Shown one piece after another: positions 30,213-40,230 of a stretch of 64,000 bases of DNA. Position 1 is the first letter of the stretch. Each line of letters starts with the position of its first letter. Source of the DNA: Limnephilus marmoratus (taxonomy: Eukaryota; Arthropoda; Insecta; Trichoptera; Limnephilidae); NCBI GenBank assembly GCA_917880885.1, contig OU862927.1, positions 22,971,450-23,035,449 on the forward strand, read 5' to 3'. The position numbers and the translations under genes are program-made. The notes below the pieces were generated by a model that saw nothing but the letters and a program-made list of their open reading frames with translations, did no database searches and was not told the DNA's origin.

Positions 30213-30482
30213 GTATAATTCTCTACTAACATTAGGTTAATGTGTGTTATAATATATAATGGGCTGGACTCGTCAAGTGTAGGGGGAGGAAGAAGACATA
30301 GATGGAGAAATGGGAAGGGAACGGACGTGTTCTTTATCATATTCTTATAGTTCTTTATGATAAAGAACACGTCCGTTCCCTTCCCATTTCTCCATCTATG
30401 TCTTCTTCCTCCCCCTACACTTGACGAGTCCAGCCCATTATATATTATAACACACATTAACCTAATGTTAGTAGAGAATTAT

Positions 30483-30526
30483 ACTGCCCTGATGAAGCTA
30501 CGGTTGTAGCGAAACCCGGTCGGCAT
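30483..30526 (+). ncRNA. Hammerhead ribozyme motif (right arm)
   Basis: Plus strand, identical core to the left arm: CTGATGA at 30,489-30,495, stem II 30,497-30,510, GAAA 30,511-30,514, cleavage predicted after C30521. All conserved core bases are present. Confidence 0.75.
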
Positions 30527-31429
30527 AAAGTATATAAAATTAAAGTGGTGTTTACAAAGTTATTGTTTTATTTTAAATTTTAAATTAATAATGTCGCATC
30601 ACAAAGTATCCGCTTCATATGAACAAACTTTTATTATTCTTGCCTTATTTCTTCCTAAATGTTATATTAGTAATATCGGATCCAGCAGCTTTAACGACCT
30701 TGTTAATATCTTTGGATGTTTGACGATGGTTCTGCAGGGTAAAGCAACACGTGTTCCTTTCATTTTGTGGCATAACCTTTGGCTTTTGGGCGATTTTCAG
30801 ACTGTTTTTGTAGTTTTAGTCTCCTTGCAGCGTTGGCAAACTATTCTTACTCCAGACTTGGTAGCTACTAATATTGAGTGGAGGAGCTCCTCCACCCAAT
30901 ATTTTAGCAATTTCTTCGTATGTGTAACCTTTTTTACGTAGTGCAACAGCTCTGCTTCTCTTTGGGCGACCAATCGACACGTTTTGGCACCTTAGGAGCC
31001 ATTTTAATAATATTTATAAAAAAAAAACAATACCACTTTTCTTTAATGGATGACTGACTAACACGGGTGTAAAACTTAATTGTACTGCATCTAAAAGTAT
31101 CCTGATTGGAGCTCATGACGATCTTCTGCACTTTGTGGTTAGTTTAGACAGAACACTAGACATTGCAGGGTTGCCAAAACTCAAAAACATTATTCTCAAA
31201 AATTGGTTGTTTTAAAGGCGTTTGCTCCCATTTCTCATAAAGAGTGATAAGAATTTTGAATCACCATATGGCATATCGTATAGCATATTTATTAATCAAC
31301 TATTGCACAAGAAACACGAAAAAAAAACTTAGAAGGGTTCTGTAACAAAATAAGTTGTTTTTTTAAAAGGCAAACGACAAGATACAAGAAATTTCGAAAA
31401 GTGTCCATACTTAAGTACACTAGTGTATA

Positions 31430-31811
31430 TATATCACCTTCTCTTCACACCAACTTTCGAAATGACGTGACTCCATAGTACATTCGATGAAGAAGAAAAG
31501 ATTCACACAAATTCTTTAATTATTTTCATCATTTTAATATTGACCTCCCAAAGATTTTACCGCGAATTTGTCAAAAATGACAAAACAAAATATGATGAAA
31601 GAATAGTACGTTACTTTCGCACTTTTTTTCATTTTTAATGTGGTCTGGAAGGCAATTATATATATATTTGACCTCTCGTAACCAATGGATTGCTTACCGT
31701 GGTTAGTATTAATTGTGTTTAAATGTATGTGATCATGTTGTCGTGTAAAGTGTGAGTGTAATTGTGACGTTTCAATGAATTCTGTGTTTGTATGTATGGT
31801 TTTATTATTTA
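31430..31811. other. No gene seen
   Basis: AT-rich flank of the Tc1 insertion up to the next Helitron end; no motif recognised. Confidence 0.3.
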
Positions 31812-32091
31812 CTAGCAGACCCAGCCACACGTTGCTGTGGCTAACGAAAGACAACGCCATTACCCAACCTTAATAAAATCCACACCACCCGCTTGCCAGC
31901 TGCCCGCTGCCTGAATTGAATATTTGAATTTCTCGGCTTTTCTCTACTATAATAAGCATGTATTATACATATAAACCTTCCTCTTGAATCACTCTATCTA
32001 TTGGTGAAAACCGCATGAAAATCCGTTGCGTAGTTTAAAAGATCTATGCGCACATACATTTTGAGCGACTTCATTTTATACTATGTAATGA
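31812..32091 (-). mobile_element. Non-autonomous Helitron-like element, complete short form
   Basis: 280 bp. On minus it starts TCATTACATAGTATAAAATG and ends with hairpin GCCACAGCAACGTGTGGC then GGGTCTG-CTAG (T). It is the cleanest copy of the family also at 2.6, 21.2 and 1.7 kb. It contains CAGCGGGCAGCTGGCAAGCG. Confidence 0.8.
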
Positions 32092-32504
32092 TATTGTAAA
32101 TAAGGTTTTCATAATTTTAACAGTTTTTTTCATGCATAATGTTTTTCAATGTTCTGTTGGCCCTGCGAAACTGACCCAATTACTGACGGAACAGGTCGCA
32201 CTTCTAGATATCTTCTGTTCAGTGTTGTCAGCAGACATGGTAACATCGGTGGATGCAGTTGAGCGTGAAGCACACGTAATGCAGCCCAACCGCAACTGCC
32301 GTATTGGCGATGCACACAATGTCAGAATCAAAAGGATTCGCTCGGAGTGTCAGCGGAAAAGGAGAAATGCAATGGTTACATGTCAGGGATTTTAATAGAC
32401 GTTTGTTACTCCGTTGAGTGGTAGTTTTATTGTAATGGCTTGCCTTAAAAACTTTCACGCAATACTTTTAATTTTTTTTGCGTTACGATTAGGTACTTTT
32501 ATTT
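32092..32504. other. Unassigned, relatively GC-rich segment
   Basis: Open frames overlap on both strands (for example 32,132-32,395 plus) with words such as SVDAVEREAHVMQPN, which I cannot place in a family. It is less AT-rich than its surroundings. It could be an old coding remnant. Confidence 0.25.
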
Positions 32505-33480
32505 ATTTTCAAAATAATTTCCCTCAAGGTCTATATCATATTTGGGAATGTTGTGCGGTGGGTCTTTTTAATAAAAGAAAGGGGAGGAAATTCTGGGAAG
32601 GAAAAAGGTGTGAGGGGTAGGTAGGAAAAAGATCTCCCTCAGGGCCTATGTCATCTTTGGGGATGCTGTGTGGAAGGTTTTTTTAAGGGAAGGAGAGGAG
32701 AGTTCTGGGAAGGAAAAGGGTTTAAGGGGTGAGTAGTAATCTGGGGTTCAATGTATCCTAATCATCGGCCTCCAAGACCTAGACAAACCTCACCCCATGA
32801 ACCCGGGCACCCTGCTAAATCACCAACGTAGCGAAACACTTGGGGTGACCTGTGGCAGGGGTGTTGGTTATCTAATAAAGGTTTCTGGAGCGGCGGTACC
32901 CATTCCCGCCTCCCAAATTCAATTTTTCCGTATATCCAGCAGTAACGGTCATATAAATCCTCCTCTCCCGCTGCGGTTCAAGAAGATTGGTCGGGAAAGA
33001 CCAGCTGAATAGGGCGAAGGGTCTCCCCAAACCGCCCTCTCCTGGTCCGGCCCACAGCAGTTGAGCAAGCGTATCTGCCGCCAAAACCTTAACACACCTG
33101 ATCCGATATTTGAGAATGCTGTGTGGAGGGTTTTTTTAGGAGAATAAAGGAAAAGCAGTTCTATGAAAGAAAAAGGTATGAGGGGTGGTTAGAAAACTGG
33201 GGATCAGTGCGTCCAGTAGTGACGAACTTATGAATCCATCTCTCCCACTATGGTGCAAGGCGATGGATCGAGAGAGTCCGACTGGAGAGGTCTAGTTTGA
33301 ATCAACCTCAACCAGTCTTTCCCGATCCGGCCCACCTCGCAGTAGGTGTAGTAGGCATCCGCCATTAAAACCTAGTCAAACCTCACCCCATGAACCCCAT
33401 GAGCACGTCGCTAAACGTAGCGAACCACTTGGGGTGATCTACGGCAAAGGTATTGTTTATGCAAGAAATAGTAACCGGGA
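32505..33480 (-). mobile_element. Cluster of three LINE-tailed short retroelements
   Basis: Tail text (CTCAAGGTCTATATCATATT; TCAGGGCCTATGTCATCTTT; GGATGCTGTGTGG variants) recurs at 32,518, 32,637 and 33,112, each followed by the body blocks in the same order. The second and third have the CACCCCATGAACCC and CTTGGGGTGA 5' blocks. Three serial same-orientation insertions suggest preferred targeting of A-rich tails. Confidence 0.65.
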
Positions 33481-33796
33481 CAGTGATACCAATATGGAAT
33501 TATTAGCAAAATGATAGCGTTAAATTATTTTATTTTTCTTTTTGCTGTAGTTATTGTCGTATTTTTTAACACAGGAATATTATAAAAAAAACTGTAATGT
33601 TAACCGATTGCCGCGTTAATCTAGAATTTTCTGACAGCAAAATCCATTAAAATTTCGTGATGCCAGAACTCACTTTTTTTAGTTTGGTAGTTCAAACTTT
33701 GAGCTTTTGGAAGCAAAAGTGCGGTACAATTAATTGCGGAACAATCAGATCGTTTCTTTGAATAAAGATTTTCTTTATTGATTGTAATGTACTTTA

Positions 33797-34000
33797 TTTT
33801 TTTATGCCGCACACGAGTCCCAATTGCTCCCAACCGTCCGAAGCCAGTGACACCATTGCATCCGTAATTGGGGTGTATTATTGAGGCTGAAGGTAGCCGG
33901 GAGGGGAAGGAGATCTGGTCACCAAACATCTGGCTTAAATCATTTCAAACAACGCAACGGTTCAATTCTGAATGGTAGTCTTACATCAGAGCAATAACGA
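33797..34000 (-). mobile_element. tRNA-headed SINE, 3' part
   Basis: Complement of the body blocks: GAGTCCCAATTGCTCCCAAC, CCAATTACGGATGCAATGG and the TTCAATTCTGAATGG region. The tRNA head is missing. Confidence 0.65.
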
Positions 34001-34028
34001 GAGTATATTCCATTCTAGAACGCGCCGC

Positions 34029-34690
34029 AAATATACTATACATTTTTTTTAAATTAATAGATTGTAAAATAAAACTAATTAATCATATATGTATCCTATA
34101 TGGAGTAATAGGATGGGGCTCAGCAGCATCTTATCACATAAAACAACTTAAGGTAACTCAGAATTGCATCATAAAGACCATACTAAAGGTCCCCATAAGG
34201 ACGTCAATAACAGAAATTTTTAAACAGTTTCGTGTTCCAAGCATACAGAAAATGTATGCCAAAAACATTCTAGTACATCACCACAAAAATGATTCAGAGG
34301 CAGACACCTCACATGCTCATAAAAATAGATCCAAATAAACAGACATGATTAATATACCAAAGTGTAACTCTTCATTTGGTCAAAGAAGTTCTGAATTTTT
34401 AGCAATAATTTTTACATAACAAACTCCCACTTAGTATCAAACTAATTAAAACGTAAAATAGCTACATTAAGGACATTAAATGTTGGCTGAAGGAACTATC
34501 AGAAAATGAACTTACTAGTATATTCAAAATATCGTCATAGAAGTTTCTGGAAAACCTTATCCGAACAATGAAGTTAAACCATAGAAGTCGCTGAAAACTT
34601 ATCCAAAGCATAGTCCCCCTCAGCACAGGATCTTCTAGTGAGGAGAGGACTACGAATATATTTTCTATTTTGTATAATGTACAAACCTAA
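34029..34690 (+). pseudogene. LINE C-terminal fragment, target of the I-like insertion
   Basis: Plus strand reads YGVIGWGSAASYHIKQLKV, then QNCIIKTILKVPIRTSITEI and FRVPSIQKMY. It is the post-RT region also seen at 18.3 kb and at the right window edge (YGIIGWGGAYETHTQSLYIA). Its 3' UTR continues after the I-like element at 40,146-40,230. That shows where the later element landed. Confidence 0.75.
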
Positions 34691-34792
34691 CATGTTTTTT
34701 TTTTTTTTTTTTTTTTTCAATTATTTCTGGCTTTCACCCTTCAAGGGTGTTCTAGGCCATCATTTATAATTACAGAGAAAGGAAAGGTGAAT

Positions 34793-37700
34793 TTATATAT
34801 TAATTTTATTTAAATGTGCAAATTTCAGAATTTTATGGAAGATTGGAGTAGAGTTCAGACTTAGAAGAGATGAGATGTTGAATGGAGGAGAGGCAATTTT
34901 TGATAACGCTTGATAGAAGAGAGGATATTTATTTAGAGAGGGACAATCAAAAAATATGTGATCTAAAGTTCCCACATCTAGACCACAGAACGTACAATCT
35001 GGGGAGTCAAGCACATGAATTTTATAAAGGTGAGAAGGAACGGAACAATGTCCGATTCTCATACGAATAAGTAAGGAGATTTCTTTTTTGGAAAAATGGG
35101 GGAATTTTTGAAACCACGGTTTTGATGGGATAGTCCTTTGTATTGAGGCGTAGCGGGCACCCTTGGATTGACTAGCAATGTTCCAATACTCTGTCCAAAC
35201 ATTGCGGGATCTATCTTTGATGATGGAAAAAATATCAGACAGGGGAATATGGTTTACGAGGGTAACGGTAGGGTTAGACGCTCCTTGTTTTGCCAAGGAA
35301 TCAGCAATATCGTTACCCACTATGCCAACATGTCCAGGAATCCAAATCAGAGTGACAGTTTTTCCAGAGCTTTGAATGGAGGTTATCAATACTCGAATAA
35401 GACATACAAAGTGATCATCAGGATGAAGAAGAGGACTTGTTTTAAGTTTTTGGAGGGAACTGAGAGAGTCAGAGAGAACAAGAGAATGTTCAAAATTATT
35501 TTTTATTATATATTTGAGAGATTCAATAATCGCAATGCACTCGGCAGAAAATATTGAAAATTGGTTTGAAATTGAATAAAATATTCTTTCATTAGAATTA
35601 TTGTGGTAAACGTTAATACCAATACCACAGTTAGGAGAGTCCGGAGATTTGGAGCCATCAGTAAATAAAAGAGAAGAGTTGGGCCATTTAGAAGAAATAA
35701 TGTCATTGAACATATTATTGACAGTACGGGCTGGGAGATTGGAATGACTTTTAAGGATGCCGATCCCCTCTAAAATCGTTGGGGATAGGGTGACGTGACT
35801 ATATTTTAATTTGTACAAAGGAAGAAGATCATTTTTGATAATTTGAAGCTCTGAGAGAGAGCGAAAATTTTTACAGATGGCAGGGAGAGGTTTAGTTCGA
35901 GCTCTGATTGTAGATGAATGTGTTGAGTCGTTGAACAACGAGACTCTGGGAATAATCTGATGACTTTTAGAATTTAAACATTTAAGAACAAATTTGTCAG
36001 CAAATAATTGACGCCTTAAATAAAGAGGAGGATCAGAACATTCTACTTGAAGGGAATTGATGGGCGACGATTGCATCGCGCCAGTTATTATTCGCAATGA
36101 CTTAGATTGAATTTTGTCTGATTTACTGAGTGCATTTTTGGATGCAGTACTAAAAAGTGGGCAGGCATAGTCGAGATGACTTCGAATAAGTGCATTGTAG
36201 AGCAACTTAATGCAGATAGGATGAGCACCCCACCAAACGCCAGTCAATGATCTGATAATATTTAAATTTTTTTCACATTTAGTAACTATATTATTAATGT
36301 GGGAAGACCATTTAAGTTTCCTATCAAATGTCACTCCCAAAAATTTTACTTCGGAAGCATTGGGGATTGGAGAGTTTTTAAATAAAATTTGAACAGGGGG
36401 GTTATTATGACGATTTGAGAAGGTAACACACTGACTCTTTTGTACTGAAAGTTCAAGACCATTTAAAGTAAGCCATGTGCAAAGGGCATCCATGGCTTCA
36501 TTAAGATATTTGACGGCGGATGGAATGATTTTGGATGATAAGAAGAAAGCTATGTCATCTGCGAACTCAACAACTTTTACTTGAGGGGGAATGGTGACAT
36601 GCATATCGTGTGTGTATATATTATACAGTAAGGGGGATAATACATCGCCTTGGGGTAAACCCTTCCAAATTGACCTACTCTGAGGAGTAACATCTGGTAG
36701 CTCAATGAAAATTTTCCTATCGAGAAAAAGATTAATAATAGATTGGACAAACATGAGGGGTAAGCCAAGGCCTAAAAGTTTTTTTTTAAGAATTGGGATG
36801 GAAACATTGTCAAAGGCGCCTTCTATGTCTATAAAGACTGCAAGACATACTTCTTTGTTAGAAATGGATAAATTAATATCAGTGCTGATGATGGCGAGGT
36901 TATCTTGTGTAGATTTCTTTTTCCTAAATCCAAATTGGGATGGAGAGAGAAGATGATTACTCTCGACAAAAAATTCTAACCGGTTTTTAATTAATTTTTC
37001 ATAAATTTTACTAAGGGTGGATGAAAGAGCAATTGGCCTATAGTTGGATCCAGAATTGGGTGATTTGTTTAATTTTAGAATTGGGATGATTATTTGAGAA
37101 CTCCAGTCATCAGGTATTATGCCAGTCTGGAAGATTTTATTTAAGATGCTTAAAAAGTGATTTAGAACATTATCATTACTATTTTTGATAATGCTATAAG
37201 GTATACCATCTCTGCCTGGAGATGAGTCCTTGACTGTTGATAAACAATTTTTTAATTCAATTAAAGTGAATGGAGAGTCAAGCCAATGATCAGACATAGG
37301 AGTGTTGTGGATTGGAGTTATTTCATCTAAGTTAGGTACAGAAGGGGGGGCAATTTTGTCCAAGAACTCGTCTATCCATTTAGAATGAGAAGCTCGAGGA
37401 GATGTTGGACTGAAGGAGGATCGAAATCTTCGAATCATAGACCAAACTTCCGAAATTGGAGTGTTCGGAGATACTGAACTGCAGAAGTTGTACCACCCGG
37501 ATTTTTTTTTTGACCTCAATACCCTTTTGGCATTGGCTTCGGCATTTTTGTATATGAGATAGTTCTCCATAGTCATATTGTGACGATAGGAAAGAGATTT
37601 AGCTTTCCGAATTCTCACTACTTTGGAACATTCCTCATCCCACCAGGGAGATGGAGGGAGTTTTTTGAGAGATTTGGTTTTAGGGGGAGGATTTGATTTA

Positions 37701-38533
37701 TTGATTGCAGTTACGAGCATTGATTTGAAGTTATCGTAGTCATCTTTGACAGATAATGTATCGGTATAGGATAAATTTTGTATAAACTTATCCATATGTG
37801 AGTTAAATTCGTCCCATTTGGTGTGTTTTGTTTTAATCTTTGTCGAAATATGGGCCTTGTCTGAATGGAAAGAAGTTTGATAAGTGATGGTGATCGGGAA
37901 ATGATCACTGGAGCAGGGGTCGGGGGACACCACCCACGAGGAGAGAGGTGCCAGATTAATAGAGCATATGGAGAGATCCACTGCACTGGGGTTTGTGTTG
38001 GGGCGAGAGATTCTAGTAGGAGATCCGTCATTCAAAAGAAAAAGGTTGGATTCATCTAGGAAATCCATCACACTTTGACCGTCTCGATCACAGAAAGCAG
38101 AACCCCAGACGGGGGAATGGGCATTAAAATCACCCAATAAATAGAAAGGAGGGCTTAGTTGACGGACAATTTGCAACCATGCTTGTTTATTGAAGTGCGA
38201 TGTTGGGGGAAGATAGATAGAAACAAAGGAAGTGTCCTTTATTTTAGCTGCAACCATTTGAAAGTCAGCATTGGGGGGTTTGATATTATTTATTGGGAAA
38301 AACGGAAGGGATTTTTTAATAAAAAGGGCAGCACCACCGCCCGTACCTTCCGGGCGATCATCGCGGAGACAGGAGTACCCTCCCACATTAATGTGGGTGG
38401 ATGGAGTAAACCATGTCTCCGAGACAGCAGCCACAGAAACAAGGTTTGAATTTAATAGGTTAAGAAGGTTTGATTTGTTAGAAATAGCACTGCGGCTATT
38501 CCACTGAAGAATTCTGACATCTTGAAGAGCCAT
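34793..38533 (-). CDS. I-like element ORF2: endonuclease / reverse transcriptase / RNase H
   Basis: 1,246 residues without interruption. EEP endonuclease at about 1-230: N12, E39 in SETWF, GDFN at 134-137, SDHFP near 209. RT at about 435-750: NYRPIALSS, motif A FIDIEGAFD (D569), GLPQGDVLSP, motif C FADD (657-660), KFLGVTFDRKLKW. RNase H at about 953-1,085: FTDGSK (D959), AEC (E998), SDS (D1022), GNDIAD (D1075). A C-terminal CxxC...H...C knuckle lies at 1,180-1,197. It copies the element RNA at a nicked target. RNase H places it in the I group, not classical Jockey. The start overlaps ORF1 by 38 bp. Confidence 0.95.
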   Translation of the reverse strand: MALQDVRILQWNSRSAISNKSNLLNLLNSNLVSVAAVSETWFTPSTHINVGGYSCLRDDRPEGTGGGAALFIKKSLPFFPINNIKPPNADFQMVAAKIKDTSFVSIYLPPTSHFNKQAWLQIVRQLSPPFYLLGDFNAHSPVWGSAFCDRDGQSVMDFLDESNLFLLNDGSPTRISRPNTNPSAVDLSICSINLAPLSSWVVSPDPCSSDHFPITITYQTSFHSDKAHISTKIKTKHTKWDEFNSHMDKFIQNLSYTDTLSVKDDYDNFKSMLVTAINKSNPPPKTKSLKKLPPSPWWDEECSKVVRIRKAKSLSYRHNMTMENYLIYKNAEANAKRVLRSKKKSGWYNFCSSVSPNTPISEVWSMIRRFRSSFSPTSPRASHSKWIDEFLDKIAPPSVPNLDEITPIHNTPMSDHWLDSPFTLIELKNCLSTVKDSSPGRDGIPYSIIKNSNDNVLNHFLSILNKIFQTGIIPDDWSSQIIIPILKLNKSPNSGSNYRPIALSSTLSKIYEKLIKNRLEFFVESNHLLSPSQFGFRKKKSTQDNLAIISTDINLSISNKEVCLAVFIDIEGAFDNVSIPILKKKLLGLGLPLMFVQSIINLFLDRKIFIELPDVTPQSRSIWKGLPQGDVLSPLLYNIYTHDMHVTIPPQVKVVEFADDIAFFLSSKIIPSAVKYLNEAMDALCTWLTLNGLELSVQKSQCVTFSNRHNNPPVQILFKNSPIPNASEVKFLGVTFDRKLKWSSHINNIVTKCEKNLNIIRSLTGVWWGAHPICIKLLYNALIRSHLDYACPLFSTASKNALSKSDKIQSKSLRIITGAMQSSPINSLQVECSDPPLYLRRQLFADKFVLKCLNSKSHQIIPRVSLFNDSTHSSTIRARTKPLPAICKNFRSLSELQIIKNDLLPLYKLKYSHVTLSPTILEGIGILKSHSNLPARTVNNMFNDIISSKWPNSSLLFTDGSKSPDSPNCGIGINVYHNNSNERIFYSISNQFSIFSAECIAIIESLKYIIKNNFEHSLVLSDSLSSLQKLKTSPLLHPDDHFVCLIRVLITSIQSSGKTVTLIWIPGHVGIVGNDIADSLAKQGASNPTVTLVNHIPLSDIFSIIKDRSRNVWTEYWNIASQSKGARYASIQRTIPSKPWFQKFPHFSKKEISLLIRMRIGHCSVPSHLYKIHVLDSPDCTFCGLDVGTLDHIFFDCPSLNKYPLFYQALSKIASPPFNISSLLSLNSTPIFHKILKFAHLNKINI

Positions 38534-39920
38534 TTTGAATAAATGATTTTAATGTGGAAATAATAGAAGCAGCGTTGGACGGTAGATTAGTTTGAGAAGA
38601 AATTAGGTCAATTAGAAGCATAATAAGAGTTTGAATAAATGAAGAATTATCTTGGGAGAGTTGTTCAGAAAGCTTTTGATAGTTTGTTGAGGATGAATTA
38701 TAATTGTTTGCGCACCCATTTGTGGCGTGTGAAAGAGGAGAACCATTGGGATTTAAGAGAAGTGAGTTGTGTTGTTGCTGATCGTATCCACGAGCCTGTT
38801 TAGAGATAGGGTTTTTGTATGTGAATTTTGTTGAACGGGAAGATGTTGAGGAGGAGGCGAGAGGGTTGGATGAAGAGTTACTGGATAAAACCTCGGAAAA
38901 TGATTTTTTGACAGGCGGGAATAATTTAGAAGCCTGCAGAAAAGACAAGTTCTCAGAGGCCATAGAAATTTTTATATTTTTTTGGCGAGATTGTTCGGGG
39001 CAAGAAGAGTTAATGGCGGAATGAGTGCCTAAGCAGTTAAAACATTTAGGTGAAGAGAGAGAAGAACATTGGTCAGCCGAGTGGTTTTCTCCACATTTGA
39101 AACATCTGGGAGGGGATCTGCATGCAGCTTTGGTATGACCAAAACGGCAGCAGTTGTAACATTGAGTGGTGGGATAAGTGTACATTTCAACTGGTAAGGA
39201 GTTGAAAAATAAATAAATATGGGAGGGAAGAGATTGTCCTTCGAATGTGATGACGACAGATTGGGAGGGCTTCCAGGAAACGATGCCCTCAGAGGTGTCC
39301 TTATAATTTAGCCTCCTGGCTTTTATGGGATTGCCGATATGTTGGGGGGTTGAAAGTGAGGATAGGATTTCTGGAATGGACAGATCGGTCGAGATACCCC
39401 TGACCAGGCCCATTCGAGTGACATTGAAAGTTGGGATGTACGCCTTGAATTTAGAATTAGATGAAATAAATATATTTTTGATAAAGCTGTTGGCGGCTGA
39501 ACCTGACAGGAATTCAACAGAGATTCGGAAGCGACCCTCGGCTTTAACACCTCCAGGTTTAATCGAAAGGTTCTTGTTATTTGAAAGAAATTTACCAAAT
39601 TCAAGAGGATGGATGGTTTTACCTTGTTCAGTTTTTTGCGCATATACAATGTAGGGGCCACGGGAATGAGTAGAGTAAAAGATTGTTGGAGGAGGTTGAG
39701 GAAGAGCTGGAGGGGACTGAGAAGACAAAGGCGAATCATGTTTTTTTGGGGAAAGGGGACTAAATTTTCTTTTTTTAATTGAGGTTAGGATGACAGATTC
39801 ATTGTCTGAAATGTTTGAATGTTCTGAAAAGTCTATTTTATCTGAAATGTCTCCATCTGGAGGGTCAGGAGGGGGATCTGGGGGCTTTGTAAGGGGTACA
39901 GGAGGGAAATCCTCCTCCAT
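38496..39920 (-). CDS. I-like element ORF1: gag-like nucleic-acid-binding protein
   Basis: 474 residues. A proline-rich acidic N-terminus (PPDPPPDPPDGD) is followed by a central RNA-recognition-like region at about 85-245. Three CCHC knuckles then occur at about 254-307 (CYNCCRFGHTKAAC, CFKCGENHSADQC, CFNCLGTHSAINSSC), followed by a Ser/Asn-rich tail. Such proteins coat LINE RNA and enter the cytoplasmic RNP. The stop lies inside the start of ORF2, so ORF2 probably depends on reinitiation or frameshifting. Confidence 0.92.
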   Translation of the reverse strand: MEEDFPPVPLTKPPDPPPDPPDGDISDKIDFSEHSNISDNESVILTSIKKRKFSPLSPKKHDSPLSSQSPPALPQPPPTIFYSTHSRGPYIVYAQKTEQGKTIHPLEFGKFLSNNKNLSIKPGGVKAEGRFRISVEFLSGSAANSFIKNIFISSNSKFKAYIPTFNVTRMGLVRGISTDLSIPEILSSLSTPQHIGNPIKARRLNYKDTSEGIVSWKPSQSVVITFEGQSLPSHIYLFFNSLPVEMYTYPTTQCYNCCRFGHTKAACRSPPRCFKCGENHSADQCSSLSSPKCFNCLGTHSAINSSCPEQSRQKNIKISMASENLSFLQASKLFPPVKKSFSEVLSSNSSSNPLASSSTSSRSTKFTYKNPISKQARGYDQQQHNSLLLNPNGSPLSHATNGCANNYNSSSTNYQKLSEQLSQDNSSFIQTLIMLLIDLISSQTNLPSNAASIISTLKSFIQNGSSRCQNSSVE

Positions 39921-40145
39921 TGTTCAAAAAATTACAGCTTATATAAAAAGTGAGAGAAGTAAAAAAATTATATAAATATCTGAAAATGAGCAGCAAGAAG
40001 TAACTCCTGGAAGATCAGGGGGGAGAAGATTCCAACACACTAAACTTTTTACAGCCAAAACACAATAAAAAGATTGGTTTAAGAATATTTTTTGAAAGAG
40101 CAAAACAAAAGAACTGATGACAGCCAAATGTTATTGTTGCGAGTC
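39921..40145 (-). promoter_or_regulatory. 5' UTR / probable internal promoter of the I-like element
   Basis: About 225 bp between the target duplication and the ORF1 start. LINEs of this group usually have a downstream polymerase II promoter here. No specific core motif is claimed. The sense strand begins GACTCGCAACAATAAC. Confidence 0.4.
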
Positions 40146-40230
40146 CAAACCTAACATGTTTGGTATAAAAATTTAATTAAAATAAATGTATAGTTACTAA
40201 ATAAAAATAAAAAATTAAAATTAAATATAT

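Larger units (their letters stand above)
30120..30571. mobile_element. Penelope-like inverted terminal unit inserted in a Tc1 transposase
   Basis: Arms 30,120-30,341 and 30,356-30,571 are almost perfectly complementary over about 215 bp, with a 14-bp centre. Each arm ends with the PLE phrase AAAGTGGTGTTTACAAAG and holds an intact hammerhead facing outward. No PLE protein is present. It splits the transposase coding region. Confidence 0.8.
29464..31030 (-). pseudogene. Tc1-like transposase, broken
   Basis: Minus strand. The N-terminal helix-turn-helix part starts MAPKVPKRVDWSPKEKQ near 31,003, with TSKDINKVVKAAGSDI before the insertion. After the insertion (30,120-30,571) come W..EDWAKVIWSDETKIFTF (first catalytic D region after the HTH), SVMVWDCM, and near 29,640 WPGNYLELNSLENLW, where Tc1 proteins have WPxxSPDLNPIExxW. 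The expected second and third acidic residues are partly replaced (D to E in the last block) and several frame breaks exist, so it is dead. Confidence 0.8.
29274..31424 (-). mobile_element. Tc1-like transposon, interrupted
   Basis: Ends CACTAGTGGACTTAAGTATG and complement of CACTAGTGTACTTAAGTATG, with TA at both borders (29,272 and 31,425). The minus strand carries a transposase in pieces. Removing the 455-bp PLE insertion leaves about 1.7 kb, a normal Tc1 length. Confidence 0.85.
34698..40145 (-). mobile_element. Full-length I-like non-LTR retrotransposon
   Basis: Minus-strand element of about 5.45 kb with 5' UTR, two overlapping uninterrupted ORFs and a 3' UTR. The poly(A) appears as T at about 34,695-34,719. 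CAAACCTAACATGTTT lies on both sides (34,682-34,697 and 40,146-40,161), a 16-bp target duplication (13 bp if the trailing T run is ignored). The intact frames, clean tail and exact duplication indicate recent insertion. Confidence 0.9.

Noticed and set aside
34882..39975. Many plus-strand frames of 60-130 codons across the I-like element
   Set aside because: Antisense shadows of the two real minus-strand ORFs; none shows its own motif.
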